NCBI RefSeq assembly: GCF_003363155.1
Contig: NZ_QRBE01000001.1
Span: 248,001-312,000, forward strand
Reading direction: 5' to 3'
Length of the DNA: 64,000 nucleotides
Source: Dyella monticola
GTDB lineage: Bacteria; Pseudomonadota; Gammaproteobacteria; Xanthomonadales; Rhodanobacteraceae
Both the position numbers and the translations under genes were made by a program. The stretch's first letter is position 1. The number at the start of each line of letters is the position of its first letter. The notes under the pieces are model-generated. The model ran no database searches, was not told the DNA's origin, and saw nothing but the letters and a program-made list of their open reading frames with translations. This document shows, one piece after another, positions 18,596 through 26,447 of this stretch.

Positions 18596-20371
18596 TTAGG
18601 CTATCGCTGGAATGCTCTCGATCCCTGCCTCAATCGCCGCCCTATGCATATGCGTACGCGGCAGCAACCGCGCAAAGTAGAAGGCCGCCGTATCGCGCTT
18701 GGCTTGCTTGAACGCTGGTTGCTGCGCGCTTTGGTCAAGCGCCGCTAGCGCGCGCACCCAGAAATAGGCAAGCGTGATGTAACCGCTGTAGTACAGATAA
18801 TCGTTGGCCGCGGCGCCGAGTTCTTCCGGATTGGACTGCACACGCTGGGCCAGCTTGAGGGTGAGTTCGCCCCATTCCTTGGCGAGCGCACCGAGTGTGC
18901 CGATGTAGGGCTTCAATGCTTCGTTCGCCGCATGCTGTTTGCAGAACGCACCGATCTCGGCGAGGAAATGCTGCAGGCCCACGCCTTTGAGCTGGAGAAT
19001 CTTGCGGCCGAGCAAGTCGGCAGCCTGGATGCCGGTGGTGCCTTCGTACAGCGTGATGATGCGTGCGTCGCGCACGAATTGCTCCACGCCGTTTTCCACG
19101 ATGAAGCCGTGACCGCCATACACCTGCAACGCTTCCTTGGTGCATTCCTGCGCCAGTTCGGTGACCATGCCCTTGGCAATCGGAATGAGGAAGGCGAGCA
19201 GTTCACCCGCTTGCTGGCGCTGTGTTTCATCGGCGCCGCGCGCTTCGATATCCGTTTGCAGTGCGGAATACAGCAACAACATGCGCGAGCCTTCCACGAA
19301 GGCGCGTTGAGTCAGCAGCATGCGGCGAACGTCCGGTTGCGCCATCAGATTGTCGGCGGGTTTGTCGGGGAATTTCGCGCCGGAAAGCGCACGTGATTGC
19401 AAGCGCTCGCGCGCATAGTTGGCGCTGTTCTGCCACGCGCGTTCGGCCAGCGCCAACCCCTGCACGCCAACCGAAAGACGCGCCGCATTCATCATGGTGA
19501 ACATCGCAGCGAGGCCTTTGTGCGGCTGTCCGATCAAATAGCCTTCCGCGCCGTCGAAATTCATCACGCAGGTCGCCGAGCCGCGAATACCCATCTTGTG
19601 TTCGATCGCGCCCGCGTAGACGTTGTTGCGCTCACCCGGCGAGCCATCCGCTTTCAGCTTGAACTTTGGCACGATGAACATCGAAATACCGCGGCTGCCG
19701 GCCGGCGCATCGGGCAGGCGGGCAAGCACGAGGTGGATGATGTTTTCGGCCATATCATGCTCGCCGGCACTGATGAAGATCTTGGTGCCGGAGATCGTGT
19801 AGCTGCCGTTCGCGCCGGGTTCGGCGCGGGTTTTCAAAAGGCCCAGATCGGAGCCGGCCTGCGGCTCGGTGAGGCACATAGTGCCGGTCCATTGACCGGC
19901 GACGATCGGCTTGAGATACGCATGCTTCTGTTCATCCGTACCGTGCAATTCCAGCGCGTGGCAGGCGCCTTCGGATAACAGCGGATACAGGCTCCATGAC
20001 AAATTGCCCGACTGAAACAGCTCGGTGGTGGCAATGCCCATCGCCGAAGGCAACGCCTGGCCGCCGAACGCTTCGGCTTGGGTGAGGCCCGGCCAGCCGC
20101 CATCGGCAAACTGCCTGAAGGCTTCTTTGAATCCTTTCGGCGTGGTGACGCTGCGCGTGGCCTTGTCGTAATGGCAGCCTTCCTCGTCGCCCGGCCCGTT
20201 GGTGGGCGCCAGTACCTGTTCGCTCAACCGGCCGGCCTCTTCCAGCACTGCATCGAGCAGGTCGCGTGTGTGAGCTTCGCCCCCTTGCAGTGCAGTGAGC
20301 AGGGCTTCGGCGCCGAGCACATCGAAGAGTGCAAAGCGCTGATCATCGAGCGGGGCCTTGTAGAGCGTCAT
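18596..20371 (-). CDS. Acyl-CoA dehydrogenase, long C-terminal-domain type (DmdC-like)
   Basis: An FAD-dependent acyl-CoA dehydrogenase of 591 residues, about 200 longer than the classic family, with the extra C-terminal domain of 3-methylmercaptopropionyl-CoA dehydrogenase (DmdC) homologues. The flavin-binding signature is MCLTEPQAGSDLG and the active-site region YEGTTGIQAADLLGRKIL supplies the catalytic glutamate. It probably oxidises acyl-CoA in beta-oxidation or a related route; in non-marine bacteria the DmdC assignment often reflects homology rather than DMSP metabolism. The ATG at 20371 is preceded by AAAGGAT. It is the second gene after the small lipoprotein gene (25-bp gap). Confidence 0.9.
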   Translation of the reverse strand: MTLYKAPLDDQRFALFDVLGAEALLTALQGGEAHTRDLLDAVLEEAGRLSEQVLAPTNGPGDEEGCHYDKATRSVTTPKGFKEAFRQFADGGWPGLTQAEAFGGQALPSAMGIATTELFQSGNLSWSLYPLLSEGACHALELHGTDEQKHAYLKPIVAGQWTGTMCLTEPQAGSDLGLLKTRAEPGANGSYTISGTKIFISAGEHDMAENIIHLVLARLPDAPAGSRGISMFIVPKFKLKADGSPGERNNVYAGAIEHKMGIRGSATCVMNFDGAEGYLIGQPHKGLAAMFTMMNAARLSVGVQGLALAERAWQNSANYARERLQSRALSGAKFPDKPADNLMAQPDVRRMLLTQRAFVEGSRMLLLYSALQTDIEARGADETQRQQAGELLAFLIPIAKGMVTELAQECTKEALQVYGGHGFIVENGVEQFVRDARIITLYEGTTGIQAADLLGRKILQLKGVGLQHFLAEIGAFCKQHAANEALKPYIGTLGALAKEWGELTLKLAQRVQSNPEELGAAANDYLYYSGYITLAYFWVRALAALDQSAQQPAFKQAKRDTAAFYFARLLPRTHMHRAAIEAGIESIPAIA

Positions 20372-20396
20372 GGCTGGATCCTTTGAGGCAGATGTA

Positions 20397-20894
20397 TCAA
20401 CGGAACGTGTTGGCAATGCCTGGAACGGGCGAGAGGAAAGAGCTGCTGTTGAATGGGAAGTCGCGCGGGTTCTTGTCGTCCGGGTGGTCTTCCAGATTGG
20501 GCATGCAATGCACGATGCCGCTGAGCGTGTAGGGCAGGGAGCCCGCACTGCCTTTGGCGGCAACCACTTGCAACGCCTGGTTCATGGCGGGCGTGGGAAG
20601 CACGTCCACGTGCAGCACGTCGCCGGCGAAGGAGGGGATGTCCAGGTCGAACGTGCTGTGCACGCGCACCGGAATGCCTTGCGCGATCTGCAACTGACCT
20701 TCCACCGATTGGTACTTCATGCCGGTGTAGCTGTTGTTCTGGATGCGCAGGGTGAGCTGCCATGCGCCATCAGGCTGCACATGCATCTGCTGAATCGTGA
20801 TCGTGGGCGGGAACACGCTCTGCCGTTGAGGTCCGCAGGCCGCGAGCAGGGCGGCGAGCATCACAAGGGCCAATCCGTGGAGCAGTCGTTTCAT
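20397..20894 (-). CDS. Small lipoprotein, possibly LEA14-like
   Basis: A 165-residue lipoprotein. The signal peptide ends in the lipobox LLAAC with C20 as the acylated cysteine. The mature part has alternating beta-strand patterns (WQLTLRIQNNSYTGMKYQSV, VRVHSTFDLDIPSFAGDVL) reminiscent of LEA14/WHy beta-sandwich domains, but I hold that loosely. GAGGTG lies upstream of ATG 20894; the longer frame to 20981 has no such site. It probably sits in the periplasmic leaflet of the outer membrane. It shares a transcript with the acyl-CoA dehydrogenase, for which I see no functional reason. Confidence 0.75.
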   Translation of the reverse strand: MKRLLHGLALVMLAALLAACGPQRQSVFPPTITIQQMHVQPDGAWQLTLRIQNNSYTGMKYQSVEGQLQIAQGIPVRVHSTFDLDIPSFAGDVLHVDVLPTPAMNQALQVVAAKGSAGSLPYTLSGIVHCMPNLEDHPDDKNPRDFPFNSSSFLSPVPGIANTFR

Positions 20895-21037
20895 GGAAAG
20901 CACCTCAAACGATTGTTTGAATATAACAGGGAACGGGACAGGTGAAACAGGGCTCCGCCATACGCGAAACGTTTGAAACAAAAAGAGTTATACAGAAAAG
21001 AGGTGGTGGGGCGCATCGCGTTCGTCGGCAGTTGCTC

Positions 21038-21157
21038 CCTCCCCTACGTGCAGTAGGGGAGGCTGGGGGGTGCAGTGTTCAATTTCGTGATGAAGTCTCA
21101 TTACTCCGCAAGCTCGAACAACCCCACCCCCAACCCTCCCCTGCAAGCAGGGGAGGG
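21038..21157. repeat. Paired GC-rich hairpins, CTCCCCTGC/GCAGGGGAG family
   Basis: Two hairpins, CCTCCCCTAC-GTGCA-GTAGGGGAGG (21038-21062) and CCCTCCCCTGC-AA-GCAGGGGAGGG (21134-21157), are separated by about 70 bp. The spacer begins with a GGGGTGCAG-like segment and ends in CCGCAAGCTCGAACAACCCC. Nearly the same architecture recurs at 40161-40273. Confidence 0.8.
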
Positions 21158-21248
21158 AGGGAGCCGTCACACGCCCTTGCGGTTCCCAACGTCATACAGA
21201 GCAGGCATCATTGGTGGTTGCACTCCTTCTCTTATCACACGGTCATTC

Positions 21249-21728
21249 ATGTCCTCTCGCATCGTTGCTCGTCGCTCCCCCATCCATGGCAATGGCGTAT
21301 TTGCAGTCGCACCCATCAAGAAGGGTGAAGAAATCATCGAATACAAGGGCACGTTGATGACCCACACGGAAGCGGACGACATGTACGGCGACGGCGGCGA
21401 AACGGGCCACACCTTTCTGTTCACGCTCAACGACGACTACATCATCGACGCCAACCGCAAGGGTAATATCGCGCGCTGGATCAACCATAGCTGCGCGCCC
21501 AACTGCGCGGCCTTCGTGCTGGAAAACGACACCGGCAATCCGCGCAAGGACAGGGTGGTGATCGAAGCCAAGCGCAACATCAAGGCGGGCGAAGAACTTA
21601 CTTACGACTACGGCATCGTGCTGGAAGTGCCACACACCGCGCGCCTGAAGAAAAAATGGCAGTGCCTGTGCGGTTCGCCCAAGTGCACCGGCACGCTGCT
21701 CAAGCCCAAGCGCGCCGCGAAGAGCTGA
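21249..21728 (+). CDS. SET domain protein-lysine methyltransferase
   Basis: A 159-residue stand-alone SET domain with post-SET motif, a fold that methylates lysines using S-adenosylmethionine. Landmarks: GNGVFA (14-19), the pseudoknot core NHSCAPNC (79-86), ELTYDYG (117-123) and the post-SET zinc cysteines C139-x-C141-x4-C146, pairing with C86. Small bacterial SET proteins of this kind are found in xanthomonads and chlamydiae; the target protein is unknown. The start is ATG 21249; upstream codons back to 21075 run through a repeat. There is no clear Shine-Dalgarno. Confidence 0.9.
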   Translation: MSSRIVARRSPIHGNGVFAVAPIKKGEEIIEYKGTLMTHTEADDMYGDGGETGHTFLFTLNDDYIIDANRKGNIARWINHSCAPNCAAFVLENDTGNPRKDRVVIEAKRNIKAGEELTYDYGIVLEVPHTARLKKKWQCLCGSPKCTGTLLKPKRAAKS

Positions 21729-21749
21729 TCACACGTCACTCACTGTGGT

Positions 21750-21776
21750 CATACGCAACCTCCATGGTTGCGTATG
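21750..21776 (+). promoter_or_regulatory. Perfect hairpin in the leader of the DJ-1/PfpI gene
   Basis: An 11-bp perfect stem (CATACGCAACC / GGTTGCGTATG) with loop TCCAT, lying 38 bp before the PfpI start and 22 bp after the SET gene stop. There is no T tract, so it is not a classic terminator. It may limit read-through or act as a processing or regulatory hairpin. Confidence 0.45.
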
Positions 21777-21813
21777 CAGACTCCGGGCACGAGTTTCAAA
21801 CCGGAGTCCACAC

Positions 21814-22362
21814 ATGAACGCAAGCAAATCCCTGGCCGGCAAGAAGATTGCGCTACTTGCCACCGACGGTTTCGAATACGCCGAACTCACCGAGCCGAAA
21901 AAGATGCTCGAAGAAGCCGGTGCCGCCGTCGAAGTGATCGCGCCCGGCGATGCCAAGGAAATCAAGGGCTGGAAGATCAGCGATTGGAGCGGCACGGTCA
22001 AAGTGGACCGCTCGCTCGCACAGGCCAGGCCTGATGACTACGAAGCCTTGCTGCTGCCCGGCGGCGTCATCAATCCTGACAAGTTGCGCATGAAAGAAGA
22101 CGCGGTGTCCTTCGTGCGTGCCTTCGGCGACGCCAACAAGCCGATCGCGGCGATCTGCCATGGCCCATGGACATTGATCAACGCGGGCCAGGTGAAAGGA
22201 CGCACCATGACGTCCTGGCCGAGCGTGAAACAAGATCTGGAAAACGCCGGCGCGCACTGGGAAGACCGCGAAGTGGTGCGCGATGGCAACCTGATTACGA
22301 GCCGCAAGCCGGATGATATTCCGGCCTTTGGCAAAGCGTTTATCGCGTTGCTGGCGGCTTGA
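21814..22362 (+). CDS. DJ-1/PfpI family protein (glyoxalase/protease-like)
   Basis: A 182-residue class I glutamine-amidotransferase-like protein of the PfpI group. The nucleophile elbow is AICHGP with C115 and H116, and the conserved glutamate is E21 in TDGFEYAELTEP. Family members include heat-stable proteases, glyoxalase III enzymes and proposed protein deglycases, and often respond to stress; the precise activity is not decidable here. Start ATG 21814 has GGAG seven bases upstream. Confidence 0.92.
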   Translation: MNASKSLAGKKIALLATDGFEYAELTEPKKMLEEAGAAVEVIAPGDAKEIKGWKISDWSGTVKVDRSLAQARPDDYEALLLPGGVINPDKLRMKEDAVSFVRAFGDANKPIAAICHGPWTLINAGQVKGRTMTSWPSVKQDLENAGAHWEDREVVRDGNLITSRKPDDIPAFGKAFIALLAA

Positions 22363-22432
22363 AGGGGGCCACGCATGGATTCGTCGCCCCGGCTTTCACC
22401 GGGACCACGATGGCGCGAAAGGGAAGGTGAGC

Positions 22433-22930
22433 TCACTCATAATCGATGCTCAACACCTCGATCGTCATATCGCCCGCCGGTCGCTGCCAGCGCACCTGAT
22501 CCCCCACGCGCGCACCCAGCAACGCCTTCGCCAACGGCGATACGTAACTCACCAGCCCATGTTCGGCATCGGCCTCATCCTCGCCCACGATCCGCCAGCG
22601 ACGTTCACCTTCATCGCTATCGACCGTAACCGTAGCGCCGAACGCCACGCGATCGTGCGGTTGCCTGGATAAATCCACTTCAATCGCGCTGGCCACACGC
22701 GCAGTGGCGTAGCGCAATTCGCGCTCTAGCGCCGCCAGTTCGTTGCGCTGGGCCAGCGTATCCTGCTGGTTCGCGTTCAAGGCGTCGCGCCGTGCGGTGA
22801 CAGCGTTCAGGCGTTCGCGCAACAGCGTCAGACCATGCGGGGTGACGTAGTTGGGATGCGTGCTGATAGGCAGCTCCGGCAATGCATCTGGAGCATCGCC
22901 GTCATCGTCTTTTACGAAGGCTCGGCTCAT
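22433..22930 (-). CDS. GreA/GreB family protein lacking the acidic tip loop
   Basis: A 165-residue relative of transcript-cleavage factors that enter the RNA polymerase secondary channel. The C-terminal FKBP-like domain (about 92-165: DRVAFGATVTVDSDEGERRWRIVGEDEAD, YVSPLAKALLGARVGDQV) is clearly GreB-like. The N-terminal coiled coil (31-83) is shorter than in GreA/GreB: compared with E. coli GreB, the segment bearing the tip GDRSENADY with its catalytic acids is absent. It may therefore modulate polymerase without stimulating cleavage. An acidic N-terminal extension (KDDDGDAPDALPELP) precedes the domain. Start ATG 22930 has GGGAG upstream. Related short proteins are annotated GreB in xanthomonads. 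Confidence 0.82.
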   Translation of the reverse strand: MSRAFVKDDDGDAPDALPELPISTHPNYVTPHGLTLLRERLNAVTARRDALNANQQDTLAQRNELAALERELRYATARVASAIEVDLSRQPHDRVAFGATVTVDSDEGERRWRIVGEDEADAEHGLVSYVSPLAKALLGARVGDQVRWQRPAGDMTIEVLSIDYE

Positions 22931-23053
22931 GCGGCACTCCCTATTGTGGTTATGTGTGAAGTGGTGGTGGCGTTGCGTTGCGAAGGCGCGAACGTCAGGT
23001 CGGGCGCCTGCCACATCGCCCGACCGCTTGCTCCGTGACAGGGGCTGGCGGGG

Positions 23054-25093
23054 TCAGTCTTCGTCCAGTTTGGGCTTCCATGCCTCGCTAAGTTGGCGTT
23101 GGACGGGTGGCGGCACCGGTTCGTAATGGCTGATGTCGAGGCTGTACCGGCCGCGACCGCCAGTCATGGCCTTCAGTTCAGTGGGATAGTCGGTGAGCTC
23201 GGCCAACGGTGCCTGGGCTTTGATCACCAGCTCGCCGTCGCGCTTGGCGTCGGTGCCCATGATGCGCGCGCGCTTGCCGGCCAGGCCGCCGGTGACGTCG
23301 CCCACACTGGGCTCGGGAATGGCCACTTCCACGTCCACGATCGGCTCGAGCACGATCGGCCGCGCCTTGGCGACCGCGTCGAGAAACGCCTTCTTGCCCG
23401 CGGCAACGAAAGCCACCTCTTTGGAGTCGACCGGATGATATTTACCGTCGTACACCGTCACGCGCAGATCCTGCAGCGGATAGCCGGCCACTGCACCAAT
23501 TTCCATCGCCTGGCGCACACCTTTCTCGATGGCAGGAAGAAACTGCCCGGGGATCACGCCGCCTTTGACCGCGTCGACGAACTCGAAGCCCGCACCGCGT
23601 TCAAGCGGATCGACGCGCAGAAACACTTCGCCAAATTGTCCTGCGCCACCGGTTTGCTTTTTGTGACGATGATGTCCTTCGGCCGAGTTGGAGATGGTTT
23701 CACGGTAGGCAATGCGTGGCGGTTTCGTGATGACCTCCACGCCGTAGCGATCTCTCATGCGTTCCAGCATGATTTTAAGATGCAGATCGGAAAGTCCGCG
23801 AATCACCGTCTCGTTCAATTCCTTGTGGTGTTCGACGCGAAAGCAGGGGTCTTCTTCGGCCAGCCGCGACAGTGCTTGCGAGAGCTTCTGTTCCTGGCCC
23901 TTGTGCCTGGGTTCGAGCGCCAGCCCGAACATCGGTTGCGGAAAATGCAGGGGCTCCAGGTGGATGCTGTCTTCCTCGTGCGAATCGTGCAGCACCGCAT
24001 CGAAATGAATGTCCTCCACCTTCGCCACGGCGGCGATGTCGCCGGGTATGGCCTGATCGATTTCCACATGTGACTTGGCGTTCGGGCGGAACAGGTGGCC
24101 GACCTTGAACGCTTTGCGGTTGTCGTCGATATACAGTTGGCTATCGCGCCGAACGGTGCCTTGCCACACGCGAAAAATGCTCAGCTTGCCCACGAACGGA
24201 TCGTTCACCACTTTGAAGACATCGGCGATTACATGCGCATCCGGGTCCGGCTCTACCGCGAGCTGGCGGTTGTGGGCGTTGCGAAACGGTGGCGGATTGG
24301 CTTCGGTGGGATTGGGTAGCAAGCGATCGAAGATATCCAGCAGCTCGCTCACGCCCGCGCCCGTGCGCGCACTCACGAAGCAGATCGGCACGAGGTGCCC
24401 TTCGCGCAGGCATTGCTCGAAGGCGTCGTGCAATTGCTGCGGCGTCAGTGCATCTTCGCCCGCATCCAGGTACGCACCCATGGTGGATTCGTTGATTTCC
24501 ACCACCTGGTCGAGAATGTGCTGATGGGCTTGTGCGAGCGAGGAAAAATCAGTGCCGCCGTCGCGATGGAAAAAACAATCCAGCACAGTGCCGGCGTGCT
24601 GGGCAGGCAGATTCACCGGCAGGCATTCGCTGCCGAACTCCTCGCGTAGCGCGTCCACGAGCGCTTGCAGGTTGACGCCTTCGGCATCGATTTTGTTGAC
24701 CACCAGCAAGCGCGCCAGACCGCGCAAGCGCGCGTGCTCCATGATCCGGCGCGTGCCGTGTTCAATGCCGTTGGCCGCGTTCACGACCACGGCAACGGTT
24801 TCCACCGCGGCGAATGCGGCGAGCGCGCCGCCACGGAAATCCGGGTAGCCGGCCGTGTCGATGAGATTGATGTGGCAGGTGTCGCGGTCGATGCTGGCGA
24901 TGCAGCTGTCGATGGAATGGCTGCGCGCCTTTTCCTGTGGATCCGTATCCGATTGCGTGCTGCCGCGCTCTACCGATCCCATGCTCTGAATCACGCCACC
25001 GGCGTGAAGCAACGCTTCGAACAACGTGGTCTTGCCCACGCCGGCGTGACCGGCGAGCGCGATATTGCGGATATGTTCCGTGTGGTAGGACAC
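23054..25093 (-). CDS. Elongation factor G-like GTPase (second type)
   Basis: A translational GTPase of the EF-G fold, 679 residues: G1 GHAGVGKT (15-22), G3 DTAGY (80-84 region), G4 NKID (133-136), then domains II-V (for example KPPRIAYRETISNSAEGHHRHKKQTGGAGQFGEV in domain IV). The switch I region reads KARSHSI rather than the RGITI of canonical EF-G, placing it in the EF-G-like group kept beside the main fusA copy. It is not in an rpsL-rpsG-tufA context. The role of this group (back-up translocase, recycling or stress) is not settled. Start GTG 25093 has an excellent AAGGAGGG seven bases upstream; the frame reaching 25150 is not needed. Confidence 0.88.
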   Translation of the reverse strand: MSYHTEHIRNIALAGHAGVGKTTLFEALLHAGGVIQSMGSVERGSTQSDTDPQEKARSHSIDSCIASIDRDTCHINLIDTAGYPDFRGGALAAFAAVETVAVVVNAANGIEHGTRRIMEHARLRGLARLLVVNKIDAEGVNLQALVDALREEFGSECLPVNLPAQHAGTVLDCFFHRDGGTDFSSLAQAHQHILDQVVEINESTMGAYLDAGEDALTPQQLHDAFEQCLREGHLVPICFVSARTGAGVSELLDIFDRLLPNPTEANPPPFRNAHNRQLAVEPDPDAHVIADVFKVVNDPFVGKLSIFRVWQGTVRRDSQLYIDDNRKAFKVGHLFRPNAKSHVEIDQAIPGDIAAVAKVEDIHFDAVLHDSHEEDSIHLEPLHFPQPMFGLALEPRHKGQEQKLSQALSRLAEEDPCFRVEHHKELNETVIRGLSDLHLKIMLERMRDRYGVEVITKPPRIAYRETISNSAEGHHRHKKQTGGAGQFGEVFLRVDPLERGAGFEFVDAVKGGVIPGQFLPAIEKGVRQAMEIGAVAGYPLQDLRVTVYDGKYHPVDSKEVAFVAAGKKAFLDAVAKARPIVLEPIVDVEVAIPEPSVGDVTGGLAGKRARIMGTDAKRDGELVIKAQAPLAELTDYPTELKAMTGGRGRYSLDISHYEPVPPPVQRQLSEAWKPKLDED

Positions 25094-25370
25094 GATGCGA
25101 CCCTCCTTAAGCGTGAGGCGCGACGCGTGCGAAGACCTACGGCACCGCACGAGGCCGCGCGCAGCGGCTGATGCTGGCGGGCCGTCATGGTCGTCCTTCG
25201 CGTGCGGGACGTAGGGCGGTCATGGCGGGGAGCGGCAGGGACGCCGGGCGTCCTCTGTCGTTCGGTTAGCCTTCTCTCATTGACACGGATGGTCAAGCTG
25301 CACTGCGAAGACAGTTCGGCGACAATCGTTAATCCTGTGTGATCTGCCCCCGGAACCGTGCCGCCGCGGC

Positions 25371-26393
25371 ATGGTCTGTGGAAGACCATTCACCGCCCGC
25401 ACGATGGCCGCAAGGCGTGGCCTGGCTGCAAACCGAGGACGGCTTATCGAACACCCTGATCAGGTCGAGCACCATCGCTGGTTTCCGCCGCCGAGTGACG
25501 GGCGCCACGGATTGGCCCCACTCGATGCCTCCACGCGCGCCATGCTGCACGAAATGCGCTGGCGCAAACCGCCGCGTGATCGCCGCCGCCTGTGGGTAGG
25601 TCTGGCGATTGCGCTGGTGTTGCACGTCTTTTTCGTGGCGGCGGTGTGGTACGAGATGAAGCCGGCCGCGCCACGACCGCAAGTGGTGAATGTCGAACTC
25701 GATCAAGGCATCCAGGTGCATTTCATCACGCGTCAGCCAGCACATGCGCAGGTTTCGTTGCCGCCGCTTATGCCTCCCCCGCCGCCAGCGCGTGCACCGG
25801 TTTTTTCAAAGCACGCGGTGCATACGACCGAAATCTCGACGGCACCGCAACCACCCGCACCGGCGAGCTCCGCGCCACCTCCGCTGCTGTTCGATCGCAC
25901 CGGCCGCATCGTGCTGCCGGCCAATGCATCCAGCGCACCCACTGCACCTGCGCCCGATTATGTGCAACGCGCTCCGCAGGGCGACACGCAGATCATGCGC
26001 AATCGTGATGTGATCAAGTACAAACCCACCGGCTTGAACCCGTATTGGCGCAAGAGCACCGATGCCGTCGACGATATGCTGCAGAAAGTGGTCGAAAAAA
26101 CCACGGTGACGAAAACAATCCAATTGCCTGGCGGTGTTCGCATCCATTGCGGCGTTTCGTTGGCCGCATTGGCGGGTGGATGCGGCGGTGATCCGCCGCC
26201 GCCGCCACCGTCGACCGACGGCGATGAGCGCTTGAACATGGCGCCCGCACCGCTGGTGAAAGGTACAAACATGCCCAAGCCAGACCTCGCCACGTGCATC
26301 GCGGACTACCGCGCCGGCAAACCGCTGCCTTACGGGTGTCCGGTCGATACGCCTGCGCGTGTGGTGGATGTGCAAAAGAAGCCCAAGTCATAG
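25371..26393 (+). CDS. Membrane-anchored proline-rich protein A, conserved four-Cys C-terminal domain, unknown function
   Basis: I do not recognise this family. Up to 340 residues: an Arg-rich cytoplasmic N-terminus (RWRKPPRDRRR), one TM helix (about 73-93), a proline-rich periplasmic stretch (about 98-200, with MPPPPPARAP and EISTAPQPPAPASSAPPP), then a C-terminal domain (203-330). This architecture recalls TonB, but the C-terminal domain is not TonB-like. The domain contains GDTQIMRNRDVIKYKPTG, a motif VVEKTTVTKTIQLPGGVRI, and four cysteines, C260, C271, C309 and C323. The same pattern is found in the next gene, so the two are paralogues. The start is uncertain: ATG 25371, 25404 and 25542 are all in frame and none has a good ribosome site. 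The bases 25094-25370, between this gene and the divergent EF-G gene, hold no other gene. Confidence 0.7.
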   Translation: MVCGRPFTARTMAARRGLAANRGRLIEHPDQVEHHRWFPPPSDGRHGLAPLDASTRAMLHEMRWRKPPRDRRRLWVGLAIALVLHVFFVAAVWYEMKPAAPRPQVVNVELDQGIQVHFITRQPAHAQVSLPPLMPPPPPARAPVFSKHAVHTTEISTAPQPPAPASSAPPPLLFDRTGRIVLPANASSAPTAPAPDYVQRAPQGDTQIMRNRDVIKYKPTGLNPYWRKSTDAVDDMLQKVVEKTTVTKTIQLPGGVRIHCGVSLAALAGGCGGDPPPPPPSTDGDERLNMAPAPLVKGTNMPKPDLATCIADYRAGKPLPYGCPVDTPARVVDVQKKPKS

Positions 26394-26447
26394 CAGCACT
26401 GCCGCGGAGGCGGATAGAAAAAGCGCCATGCCCATTACACTGGCGCC

